NCBI RefSeq assembly: GCF_003711515.1
Contig: NW_021167090.1
Location: 1,135,606-1,199,605 of the forward strand
Direction: 5' to 3'
Source: Sodiomyces alkalinus F11
Lineage: Eukaryota; Ascomycota; Sordariomycetes; Glomerellales; Plectosphaerellaceae
Length of the DNA stretch: 64,000 nucleotides
Under the pieces are notes generated by a model that worked only from the letters and a program-made list of their open reading frames with translations, made no database searches and had not been told where the DNA came from. Positions 30,312 through 41,532 of the stretch are shown one piece after another (positions within the stretch are counted from its first letter, which is position 1; each line of letters opens with the position of its first letter). Position numbers and translations under genes: made by a program.

Positions 30312-33300
30312 TTAGTTCGGACGAATGAGGGACTGGTCTGTCCGGTAAGGATGCAGCAACCGGGCAAAGAGGATGGCAGAAAGATGGGACGGGAGGGGGA
30401 TAAGGGGCGGGATATTAATGATGATGGTCTCACTCTCCTGGGCCATGCCATCTCCACGGAGTAGATGGGGAGGGACCAGAAGGGTATGTTCCCCCCCCCC
30501 CCCTCCCCACGGGACACCGGCAACCCCAGGGTGCCGGGACAGGCAGATGAGGCCCCTGGCCCCCTGATACACAGTGGTATTTCGTGGAGTCGATATGCTA
30601 GGAACTAAAGGGGCTTAGGAGCAGGGAGGGGCGGGATTCGGGAGGAAGCAAAGTGGGCGGCTGTCTTACCCATCTCGTACTATTCTTGTTCTCGGAGGCT
30701 ACGGAGCAGATTGACTGACGCGGCTAGGGCACTCCCGAGATGGTCGCGAGGACTGGTGTCTTCGTGCCGGGTCTGCAAGACCGAAGTCGGTAGGAGGATG
30801 GCGAGGGAGAAGCGAGTTAAAGAGGGGCCCAGGGAAGGAGGCGGGGACGTGGGGGGCGGCAGGTATAAGATGGTATAAATGTGAGGGAAAGACGAGAATG
30901 ATATCGATGAGGGAAGAGACTCGGATAAGGATATGGCTAGAACGTCTGCCGAGGTGTTAGTGTTACTTCGTAGTCCGTACAGGAAGAAGGGATTCGATTG
31001 TGGAATTCCTCTACCTGTGCTGTCTCGTGATGCCGGTTCAAGCGGAAAGAAGGCAGAGGAGAGATGCAGCTCGGTTGGCTCAGCCCGATTTCGCTCGGGC
31101 GCATCCGTAAGTTGCGATGAATGAAGGCAGTTGAGCAATTCACCAACCGGGTTGTCGCATGGTTCACGTTTGGACCTTTGGTTCGGCTTGTCCGCGTCCC
31201 CGCCACAGTCCACGCCGGCGAACTTCAGTGCCCTCAGGGTAGCGGTGGTATAATGTATTTCGTAGTATTCTGCGCACGTTATATACGTAGTGCCTTGTGC
31301 CTTTGCACGCTGAGGAGTACTGGCGTACTACTACTGAGTACCGAGCAATGAGCACAGGACGATCGGGTAGATCGGCGGATGAAAGCGTCAAGTATTTTCA
31401 AAATTGAACCCAGTTCACTCCGCCCCGTCCAGGTTCGTCGCGAGTCGTGCGTTGGTATGTTTGGTTAGTTATACGTATTAGATGCGGTCTAGCGGAGTTC
31501 GAAGGAAAAGACGGCACGGGAGAAAAAAAAAAAAAGAATACCACCCAACTAGTCAGTTACCGAGATGCTTGTTGCAGAGCGATTGACTTACACTACATTA
31601 TAAGTATACGAAGGCTACCTATATCCGGGAAGACGTGATGTGCTTGTTGGTTTGGTCAAAATCAAGCCAAGACCTTCCTCATCCGGGTGGTGGCGGGCCC
31701 AGTCTGGACTCCTCCGGCAAGCGTACAGATGATGCGAAGCTACCGATGGTTTTTCTCTATATTTCTTTTCTTTTGACCGGGTCTCTTTAGTGTGACTTAC
31801 TGGGTCTTCGATGACTGCATAGTCCGGATCGGAAATACACGTAGTCTCAAGTTTTACGGACACAAATGTGACAATGGGCCATGGCACCCATGCCTGTTTC
31901 CGATGTCAAAGCCTGGGCAAGGGATTTCGATCTGGGGTTTACAAGCAGTGTACCCTATCCGCGACATCGCGGGACCATGACGTGGGTCAACATCTGGACC
32001 TTGCAGCGGGATTTAGTGGCGATTGCACGGAGTTGAGAAGAGGAAGCCACCTACGAAGTACCGAGACTACCGACATAGGCAGCCACACAGACCTGTGGTA
32101 ATTGTCATGTCCCTTGTCAGTTCTGACGTACCTAGTGTAAAAGGAAGACGAAGGTAGCATCCATTGTTCGAAAGCTGGATTATCATAGCGCTTACGGGAG
32201 TTTAGGGGATAGCAGAGACCGAGGATTTGGCCGGAGCCAGTGATTGTCTTGTCTGGGTACTTTGTTTGCCTTGTTGAGGCAAGGGGCATATTGCTTCGTA
32301 CGACGTACTCCGTAAGATGGGGGCTTCTTCACCGAGAGACCCCCGAGCCCTTCGCTCTGTACGTATTAGCGACCCCCCACACAATGCGAACGATGACATC
32401 AGTGCCGCGGGAAGTGGGTCGGATAGACCATCTACCCCACACTTCGCACTTTTCGGCACCACGATATCGGGGGTGAAACCCGAGGAACCACCCCCCCCAT
32501 TCCGCTTACTGCCCCCACTCCCTCAGAAGCGTCACAATTTCTGCACAAAGCTCTGCCTTGCGTTCACATATAGGAGGAGTGGGAAAGAGAGCGATCATCG
32601 GAACATTCAGTCTAAGGGAAGTCTACCCGAGAAGAAGCCGGTTGGTCAGGCCGCCATTCCAGCTCCTCCGATCTCGCTTGTCCTTGTTCCGGCCCGCCCG
32701 TCTGGGACGGGTGGGAGTTCTACAATTCAATGCTTCGCCGTACCCCTACCTTTCTTCACATGTACAATCGGAAGATACCAGGGTAGGTACTTCGATCTGC
32801 CATGAGTGAACCCCCGCAAGCAGATGCGCTATGACAAACTCGGCGAGTTGGGAGGGGATGAGAATGAGGGGCAGCCAACCCCGCTCGGATGTACAGAGGT
32901 ACTTCTGCCTACTACGGCAGCTTCCAACTGGGAAACTTGGGGCACATGAGGGGGAATTGTTCAGGGGTCTTGGGGAAGAGAAAATACGGGGGGTGGGGGG
33001 GTTTTCTCTGACATGCTTTGCGCAATGGTATTGGAGCAAAGCTGTTTCCCCGCGAGAGCGATGACAAGGGCAAAGTTACCTTAGAGAGAAAAGAGGGTTC
33101 AAGGCTAGGTACAAAGTACCTTAAGGTACGCTTTACTTAAGGCGTAGCTAGCTCAAGGACGCGCCACATGCACGGGTACAGCACATGTCCGCATGTAATT
33201 ACGAGTTCGGACAAGGAAAACAAATAAGAACCAGAACGATGCCATTGAACTCGACATTGTCGATTATGGGGCCTTAATGTTTTCTCATTTGACTCGACAA

Positions 33301-33540
33301 TTTCTCTTACCGACATCCCGTACATTCTCTTCTCTTTCGTGCCTTGTCCCCTGCCCCATCATTTACCCCGCGATTCCCCCGCCACAAAGTACGCAGTACG
33401 GACACCGGTACTCCTTGCCCTGTCATCATCCACCGTCACAGCTTTCCTCGTCACTGTCGTCAGTAAGGGAAGGGAGAAAACGAAAGAATAAGGGAATTAC
33501 AAGAAAAGAGAACAAAGACAAAGGGTCTACTACTTCCACC
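30312..33540. promoter_or_regulatory. Long spacer between divergent aquaglyceroporin and glycerol kinase genes
   Basis: About 3.2 kb between divergent start codons. It includes a 13-C run (30491-30503), a C/T-rich stretch and two GGTACCT-type spots (33075-33135). Reading frames of up to 177 codons exist (for example 30680-31213 minus, 32317-32805 plus), but they are Pro/Ser-rich with no domain. It probably contains the promoters of both genes and perhaps non-coding transcripts. Confidence 0.45.
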
Positions 33541-35245
33541 ATGGGCGGTCATTCGGATGTCGAGCTCGTCGGTGCCATCGACCAGGGCACAACGAGCACA
33601 CGCTTCCTCATCTTCAACCCTCATGGCGAGGTTGTCGCTGCCCACCAAATCGAGTTTAAACAATATTACCCTCAGCCAGGGTGCGTGAATCCCTCTTCAT
33701 TCGCACATGAAGAAAAGAACTGGTCATGGCTCGGGCTAATATGATAACACTCGTAGGTGGCATGAGCATGACCCCGAAGAGCTCATCACCTCAGTCGAGA
33801 CTTGCATCGACGGGGCAGTGAAGCACTTCGAATCGCACGGACACTCCAAGAAGCAGATCAAGGCCGTCGGCATCACAAACCAGCGCGAGACGACTGTGGT
33901 CTGGGACCGCACCACCGGAAAGCCCCTCTACAATGCCATCGTCTGGACCGACACCCGTTCCCAGGAGCTCGTCCGTCGCCTCAGGCAGCGGCTGGGCTCA
34001 GGCGAGCTCACCAAGCGCTGCGGCCTACCCCTGTCTACCTACCCGTCCGTCAGCAAGCTGCTCTGGCTCCTCGAGAACGTCCACGGGGTCAAGGACGCCT
34101 ACGACCGTGGCGTCCTTGCCTTTGGCACCGTCGACACCTGGCTCGTCTTCCGGCTCAACGGCGGCCTCGACCGCAACGTGTACGTCTCGGACGCCTCCAA
34201 CGCGTCCCGCACCATGTTCATGAATATCGAGACCCTGCGCTATGACGACGAGCTCATCGACTGGTTCCGCATCGACCGGACCAAGGTCCTGCTGCCCGAG
34301 ATCGTCCGGTCCGCCGACCCGGAGGCCTACGGCTCGCTGGCCGGCACCGCGCTCAAGGGCTGGCCCATCATGGGCGTCCTCGGAGACCAGTCCGCCGCGC
34401 TCGTGGGCCAGAAGGGCTTTTCCCCTGGTCTTGCCAAGAACACCTACGGCACCGGCTGCTTCCTCCTGTGCAACGTCGGCCCCAAACCCGTCATCTCGTC
34501 GCACGGCCTCATGACCACCGTGGCCTTTGACTTTGGCGAGGGCAAGACCATGTACGCCCTCGAGGGCAGCATCGCCGTCGCCGGCTCGAGCGTCAAGTTT
34601 CTTGTGGATAACCTGGGTTTCATCGAGTCGTCCTCCGACCTGAGCGCCCTTGCCGAGACGGTCGAGGACAACGGCGGATGCACCTTCGTCACCGCCTTTA
34701 GCGGCCTCTTCGCGCCCTACTGGGTCGACGACGCCCGCGGCACCATCTTCGGCATCACGGCCTACACCCAGCGCGGCCACATCGCCCGCGCCACGCTCGA
34801 GGCTACTTGTTTCCAGACCAAGGCCATCCTCGACGCCATGGAGAAGGATAGCGGTCATGGTCTGACCGAGTTGGCCGTCGACGGCGGCATGTGCAATTCC
34901 GATCTCATCATGCAGGTACGTAAAATCCGTGAGAGATGAAACAACCAAACATTGAAGTGACGGCTTACTCTTTTTTTCTTTTTCTTTCTTTTTTTCTTCT
35001 TTTAGACGCAATCCGATTTCATCGGCATTCCCGTGAACCGCCCCGCCATGCGCGAGACCACGGCTTTTGGCGCCGCCATCGCCGCCGGGTTGGCTTCGGG
35101 CCTGTGGCAGTCGTTCGAGGACCTGAAGGAGACCAACACCAAAGGTCGCACCATCTTCAAGCCGCAGATCAGCCCGGAGGAGGCGTCGAAGCGGTTCGCC
35201 ACGTGGGAGAAGGCCGTACGCATGAGTGCGGGATGGCTGAATTGA
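33541..35245 (+). CDS. gut1: Glycerol kinase
   Basis: Exons are 33541..33680, 33757..34915 and 35006..35245 (introns 76 and 90 bp), giving 512 aa, the usual length for the FGGY glycerol kinase family. The start is [12 protein letters not shown], the phosphate-binding N-terminal motif. [10 protein letters not shown] follows, then [12 protein letters not shown], then Y-G-T-G-C-F-L-L, then [10 protein letters not shown] in the C-terminal ATPase half. Exon 3 supplies [16 protein letters not shown]. The enzyme makes glycerol 3-phosphate from glycerol and ATP in the cytosol, the substrate of the dehydrogenase encoded 6-8 kb to the left. All key motifs are present. Confidence 0.95.
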
Positions 35246-36290
35246 GGGCTCCTCTGGAGTAAATGTATTTGTGGTTGGAATAGTTGAAGAAGCATATCTG
35301 TCTCTAGTTGTGTTTCTGGTCTTTTTCCTTTCATCTTTTTTTTTTCTTGGCCTTGTAATATACCATGGGGGGTTTTATTTTTATTTATTTGTATTTTTGT
35401 CAAGGTTGCTCTCTTGGGCCTACCCAGGTTCCTCCTCACGATGGAGGAAGGGCTCAAACGTAAAAGTGCCAGTCTATTTGTTCTGTTTGTGGATGTTTTC
35501 GGCTGAGCTGTTCGGAGACAATGGCCGCTTCTGGTAAAGGAAGAGAGGGATGAAAGAGCGGAAGAGGCAGAGTGGACCACGGCGACTCGACGTATGGGCC
35601 GTATAATACCGCATGCTCTGTATTTTGGAGATACTGGCTCATCGACTTCATTCTGCAAAGTACGGATACACCGGACTTCACATGTTGGTGTGCCATTGAC
35701 ATGCGAACTGGGTTAAAAAGGGGGGGGAATAGGGGCAAAGGTGAGCAGGTCTCCAACAAGGGCTCGGGTGGAGAACAGGTACCAGTCCAGTCTATGCGTG
35801 GGGCTGCGACGCGACATTCGAGAAAGTACTCTTGTGTAGGGTTACTTCCGGCGGGTTTTATGTGTGTGTCATTGACGTCTATCTATGGAGCACGGAGTTC
35901 CGTCTTCTGGCTGTGCTCGGCATAGGACATAAAACGTCCAAGTAAGAGTACTTATGGGTACTTACTCAGACTCGGTCAGCCATGCCGAGCCTACCCTATA
36001 GGATCCACCCCTAATGGCCCCCATACCCCCCCCAAAGCCCCAAAAACGCCCCTAAAAAGGGCCCTATAACACCGAGCCATGCCCGGGACTTCCATCTCTA
36101 GCGCATCTCGTCGGCAATAGCATCTGTGGTGGGCTTGAACGTCTCTCTTCCCTTCTTGACTCTTTTTCGGCTTTGCAGAAAATTTGTCAATGCCAGGAGT
36201 TATTCTTACGCCATGGTCCATTTGGCCTAGCCTAAGTCTGCGACCCTTAGGTCTTGTCTGTATTTGTGATCCCCTCACCTTTGTCTCACC
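35246..36290. other. Intergenic region, promoter of the Zn2Cys6 gene
   Basis: About 1.0 kb between the glycerol kinase stop and the regulator start. The first 150 bp are T-rich. A C-rich strip with CCCC runs lies at about 36010-36060. No gene is supported. Confidence 0.5.
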
Positions 36291-38782
36291 ATGACAGCCA
36301 GCCAGATCCAGACGCCAGTTCCCGAAGATGACATTGCGTCGACCCTCAGTCACGACGACGGCGACGGCGAAGGCGAAGATGAGGGCGAGGGCGGCGGTTT
36401 CAGTAGTGAAGAGCCCACCTCTGCCTCCGCTCCTGCGAACGGCTCGGCTCAACCCCCGAGGAAGCGCAAGCGGGTCAAATACGACAAGACATCGTGCGTC
36501 AACATTCACACATACCTTCATTCCCGTTGCCCCCCCCCTCCCCCTTCCCGTAGGCCCGTACTCGGTGCCCAACCCCGAAAGGCGTCCTCCTTTCTCGACT
36601 AACTGAAGGCTCGTTTCAGATGCGAGCTCTGCAAAGCCAGGAAGGTGAAGTGCGATCGCGCCGAGCCGGCCTGCTCCTGGTGCGCCCGCCATAATCGGAC
36701 GTGTGTCTACCTTGAGAGGCAGAAGCCCGGTAGTCGTGTCGGCTTCAGCCTCGAACTCGAGGCCAAGGTCAACAAGATTGACGCCCTCCTCCAGGCACTG
36801 GGCCGCAGGGTAGAGGATCACATCGCCAGCGACCATGGCGGCACTCCTTCGGCGTCGGCTAGGCAGCCGCAGCCGCCCTCTCAGCTTGAGCTTGATGGCC
36901 TCCCCCCTCGATCCGTCCCAGCTCAGGGTTCCGCTGGAGGCCATGCGGAATCCTTCGTTCCCTCGGGAGACAGGGACAGCCCATTTGGAGCTCCTGCTTC
37001 GTCGTCTGCCGGCGGCGATCGAACGTCGGTTCAGTCCCTCCTGAACCTGTCTGCCAGCGACGCCGCCCTTGGACAGCAGAGGGTTCCGTACTCGTTATCT
37101 TCCAGCCGCGACCTACCGCCTCACGACATCGTCTATGCCCTCGTCGACCTCTACTTCAAACACTGCAACACCTGGTGTCCCATTCTCGACCGCAAGACCA
37201 CCTTCGGCACCTTCTTCGGCTCGACCTCGCTCGGTGAAGCCGACCGGGTCCTCCTCCACTCCATCGTCGCCACCACCCTGCGGTTTTCCCAAGACCCCCG
37301 CTTGTCGCCCGCCCTGAAGGCGCACTACCACGCCATCTCGAAACAGACCGTCCAGGTCTATGCCTTGGACCGCGTCAGCGTCGAGGCCCTCAGGCCTCTA
37401 GTGATCTTGTGCCTCGACGAGCTCGGCACCTCCAACGGCCCCCGCGCCTGGAATCTGTTGGCCATCGCCGCGCAGAACGTTCGCCAGCTCGATCTCTGCC
37501 AGGAGAGCAGCGTCTTCCTGTCAGCCGGCGACATACCGCAGGCCGGCTCCCTGAGGAGAGTCGTCAGCGCCCCTCCCGACTCGTGGATCGAGGACGAAGG
37601 CCGTCGACGTCTCTGCTGGATGGTGTATCTCCTCGACCGGTACGCCACCATCTCGACCACCGCCTTCGATTTCCTGCTCGACGATGCCAAGATGAAGCGC
37701 TGCCTCCCTTGCTCCTACGACCTGTTCTCCCGGAACGTCCCCGTGGAGACGCGGTCGTGGAGCTGGTCCGAGGAGCTGGGTGCCGCCACGTACGAGCTCG
37801 ACCACCCCGCCCACCTCGGAAGCTTCTCCTACCACTGCGAGATCCTCCGCATCGCCAGCCGCGTCCACGCGTTTCTCCGAGACCCGGTAGATCTCACGTC
37901 GTCTGCCGCCATGAGCCGTTGGCGGAACACGTACCGCAGCCTCGACCGCGCCCTCGACGTCTGGCTGCAGAGCCTGCCCAGCGAATACAGCAAGATCTCG
38001 GCCCTGTGCCACTCGGACCCGGCCAGCCGCGTCGCCAACTGGTTCATCCTGCACAGCGCCTTCGTCGCCGCCGTGGTTCGCCTGCATTCCACCGCCGCCT
38101 ACCCCATCGTCCGTTCGGACGTCTTTGTGCCGTCCCACTACGCCATGCAGCGGTGCCTGTCGGCGGTGAAAAGCCTGGGGGACATCGCCCAGGATGTCCT
38201 GGACGCCAACGCCATCGACTTGCTCGGCCCGCCTTTTGCCTTTTCTCTGTGGGTGGCGGGCAGGCTTCTCCTCGTCCATGCTGCCACCGTCGAGTGCCCC
38301 GTCGACCCGCGGATCGACTTTTTCATCGCCACTTTGCAGCATGTTGGCAGGTACTGGGAAGTGGCGAACAACTATGCGGACATCCTGGCACGCGTTGTGC
38401 TCCGTGGCCGGCAGGGTGACGTGTCATTTACTGCCATGCGAAAGTGAGCCTACACCAACGTGATGGAGGGGAGGCTAGGGAGCACTGAGACTGACGATAT
38501 ATATCATGTGTCTTTTACAGGAGCGCCCACGATCTCGTTAGCTTGACGGCCTCGACGCGCAAGTCCGGTGCTGAACCGACCTCCACGCAACCGAAATCTT
38601 TGGGCGAGCTCGACGCTCTTGACGTGTTCGAATTCTTCCACTACCCCAAGATCGCGGAGCCTGCTTCTGTCGGGAGTCAAACCAACGATGTCGGTCTCGG
38701 TCGCGAGCCGTCGTGCAACGCTACCGGCGGGCCTCCTGACGCCGAGTCGGACTGGCTGGGCTACAGCCTCCAGAGGACCTGA
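36291..38782 (+). CDS. Zn2Cys6 transcription factor with fungal-specific regulatory domain
   Basis: Exons are 36291..36493, 36620..38443 and 38521..38782, giving 762 aa. An acidic N-terminus and an R-K-R-K-R basic run precede the binuclear zinc cluster C69-x2-C-x6-C-x6-C-x2-C-x6-C96 (C-E-L-C-K-A-R-K-V-K-C and onward). A likely dimerisation stretch follows (L-E-L-E-A-K-V-N-K-I-D-A-L-L-Q-A-L). The fungal-specific transcription-factor domain begins around D-I-V-Y-A-L-V-D-L-Y-F-K-H and contains R-R-R-L-C-W-M-V-Y-L-L-D-R-Y. The first intron falls just ahead of the zinc cluster, as is common in this class. Its position next to glycerol kinase makes it a candidate regulator of the glycerol genes, but this rests on position alone. 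Confidence 0.9.
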
Positions 38783-39923
38783 TGTCGGCCAGAGGAAATA
38801 CGTCTGTGTTCGTGTTCGCATTCAAAACGCGCCGATGATACCCAGCCGGACAGGACTGAAAAGGGCCAAGGCTATGTCTGGGTCGCCCATTTGATGGCAT
38901 TCCGAGCGGATCGAGCGTTTCAGTCCTCTCTCCTTGGCCACATGTGGGGGTCTTGAGGTAGAGACAGAGGCTGATTCATCCCCGTATATCTGTCGCTCCC
39001 AGGGATTGCCCGAGATTGACACTGGTCTAGCCGCCGACGAGAGGATTCAAATAAGAAGTTCCTCTCTGGCAGACCTGCTGCCCTGCGTGGACAAGAGTGC
39101 CAGTCGAGTTCTCGAGCTCTTCTTACGCCGAATCAAGATTACGCCCCTAACCGAGGCAGGGAGCTTGGGCGAATCCCTGATTCTCCTAACCTGGTCGAGA
39201 GACCCGCATCCTGCGTGAACGGCCCGTCGATTCAAGTCGAGCGGACTGGGGAGAAGTTGCGAATCTCGCGACGAGAGCACCGTCTTTCCGTTTCTTTCTG
39301 GACGTTGATGTTAGGATGCAAGATCGGGACGTGGCAAGGCAGGGCAGGACCGGCATAGAAGAAAGAATATTAAAGGTGTGTAGGCATGATAGCAAACAGA
39401 AAATGCGCGACACGGAGACTTCGTGCTTGGTGTGCGGATGCATGGGCAGCATCCACAGCGCACGGTCAGCATGGACAGTGAAGGGAGTAAGGTACCTAGG
39501 TACCTAACTTACCTTACTAAGGTAAGGTAGGTACCTATGGTAGGAAGTACGGAGGACGGTACGTATCAAGAGGCGGTTCAATGTTGATCCATTGGATGGC
39601 ATAATGAAGTTTGAAACCTAAAGCGGAATAAATATTTTCCGCATCTACAAAAGTAACTACGTCTCTTGCGATATCTTATCATTGCCCTCTACCTGCCGGT
39701 AATTACGCGACGCGGCTGAGGCGCCACTAATTAGCTCCGGGAATGATCGTCACTGGCCAGAGCCAAAGTCAAGTTGTGGTCGACTCGTCGTGCATCACGA
39801 TCCTTCCTCCCTACTCCATAATCCGTTAACCGTCATCATGCCATAGTTTCACTCTTCCTCGCTCATTTCATACGCTTCTTCTCTCTCGCCCCATGGCCTT
39901 GGCTGCTCTCTGTCCTTGTCAGA
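38783..39923. other. Intergenic region with palindrome cluster
   Basis: About 1.1 kb. A dense GGTACCT/AAGGTA palindrome cluster lies at 39487-39545. The last 150 bp are pyrimidine-rich and probably belong to the promoter and leader of the glycosyltransferase gene. Confidence 0.5.
39487..39545. repeat. GGTACCT palindrome cluster
   Basis: Several overlapping GGTACCT, AAGGTAAGG and TTACCTTAC units in about 60 bp, the same family as the cluster at 23215-23420. Confidence 0.6.
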
Positions 39924-41231
39924 ATGCTGCCAAGCCTCGTTAATGGTCGCTTGGCTGCGACCCTGGCGGTTTGCTTTTTTCTGTTACTCGCCCTCCTGGG
40001 ATGGGCGCATTATCAAGGGGAAGGCTATGGATTCTCATTGTGAGTCCTCTTCATGTTATCCCCCCCTGAGACTAAACCCGGAAAACCCAGCGGCTCACCT
40101 GCACCCCAAGCCCGGGAATCTCACCCCAGTCACCACCATCGTCGTCATCACCGCCATCATCAGATTCATCACATGGTGAACAGCTTCGGCCACTAGACTC
40201 GACAGCGCTTCGCGATTTCTTTTTCCATAAAGTGTCCCATCCATCCATCAAAATCGACGACCCAAAATATCAACCTTACGGAGCCTTCGAGTGGGCTCTT
40301 CCCTCCAAGCCGAATTGGACTGAACCGCTTGGGCAGAAGCTTTGCATCTTGGATCTGGACAGTCGGCCGCTGGACTCCGACGGTCACATTTTCGGCCCCA
40401 ATCCGATCAATTGGACCCATGCTGAGTCTATCCATGGTCCGTCCCTGGGAATTCTCCAGCATTGGGTGTATGGTAAGTTGCGCTCACTCTATTTATTATT
40501 TATTTTTCTTTTTCTTTTCAATTTTTTTCTTTCTTCTTCAGAACCAACTGACCCAAAGCGCAGCCAAGATCCATGGCTACGCCTACTACTTTGTCCGGAC
40601 GGGCGAATTTGAGGACCGTCGGGCTTCATGGAAAAAGCCCACCATTATCGACCGCGTGCTCCAGAAGCATCGCGTCTGCGTCTTCGTGGACTCTGACGCC
40701 ATCTTCAACCACCTAGACTTGCCTTTCGAATGGCTCCTGAACTACTGGGACATTCGGGATACCGACTCCGTGTCCCTCGCCATTGACCCCGACCTTCCGC
40801 ATAATAAGGACGAGAAGGGCAAGCTCTACCTGAACACGGGATTTATTATCGCCCAAAATCAGTCGACCACCTTCAGCATCATGCACGACTGGGCCTCTTG
40901 TGTCGATGGCGACAAGTACCCCAACTGCACCGAGTATCGTACCAAGTCGTATGGACATCCCTCCGATCAAGGCGGCTTTGGCAACTACGTGCGCTACGAC
41001 TACGAGGACAACATCAAGGAGCTACCTTGCGCCGAAGCCAACGGCTTTGCCGAGCATGGCTCGGAGTGTCTTGGTACCTTTATCAAGCATTTATGGACGG
41101 GGAAGCGCGATCTGATCAAGATTGCTGTTGGCCAGCAAATCCCCGGCGATTTTCTGCGGATTTTACATGAGCAAATGCTCAAGGAGAAGGACAAGTTCTT
41201 CGTGACCGAGGAAGAACTATTAGGTAGATGA
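39924..41231 (+). CDS. Golgi-type glycosyltransferase (type II membrane, DxD)
   Basis: The best phase-consistent model is exons 39924..40039, 40111..40465 and 40542..41231, giving 386 aa. The first acceptor (after CCCCAAG) and the second donor (GTGTAT rather than the nearby GTAAGT) were chosen because only they keep the frame, so these borders are less certain. Residues 9-28 form a signal anchor (A-A-T-L-A-V-C-F-F-L-L-L-A-L-L-G-W). A Pro/Ser stem follows, then A-K-I-H-G-Y-A-Y-Y-F and the DxD motif V-D-S-D-A-I-F (D207, D209), then L-N-T-G-F-I-I-A-Q-N and D-Q-G-G-F-G-N-Y. This is a GT-A fold nucleotide-sugar transferase resembling GMA12/MNN10 (GT34)-type proteins. The sugar and acceptor are unknown. 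Family placement is moderate. Confidence 0.75.
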
Positions 41232-41532
41232 TAATGCACGAACTACTTTGAACTTTCTGGATCTGGACGCTTCCCACAAAAAGTAAGCAAATAATCGAAC
41301 CTGATTATGCTTGATTATTGAAACTGAAACTAACTGGCTAGAAAGTAGCAAATGGGCCTCCTAAACCCAGTCTCTTCGTCTCGGTTCCCCCGATAGAAGA
41401 GAGCTGGAATAACAATCTACATACTATGTGGCTCTTTATACAATCTGAATACCTCTAAAGACAACATCCAAGCACACACCATCCTCTATTCCGCATGTCA
41501 AGTCAGGGTGCTGTGGACTCATGGACTTTTAC

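Noticed and set aside
30680..31213. Minus-strand frame upstream of the aquaglyceroporin
   Set aside because: Ser/Pro-rich with no domain, no conserved pattern and no splice link to the transporter gene.
32317..32805. Plus-strand frame of 162 codons before glycerol kinase
   Set aside because: Pro-rich, no domain; likely chance in a pyrimidine-rich spacer.
34025..35011. Minus-strand open frame of 328 codons over glycerol kinase
   Set aside because: Antisense shadow of a GC-rich conserved gene; Gly/Val/Asp-rich with no recognisable domain.
35991..36944. Minus-strand frame of 317 codons across the start of the Zn2Cys6 gene
   Set aside because: Overlaps the promoter and the zinc-cluster exon on the wrong strand, with no domain.
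37409..38419. Plus-strand frame of 336 codons within the Zn2Cys6 gene
   Set aside because: Arg/Pro-rich out-of-frame reading of the transcription factor exon.
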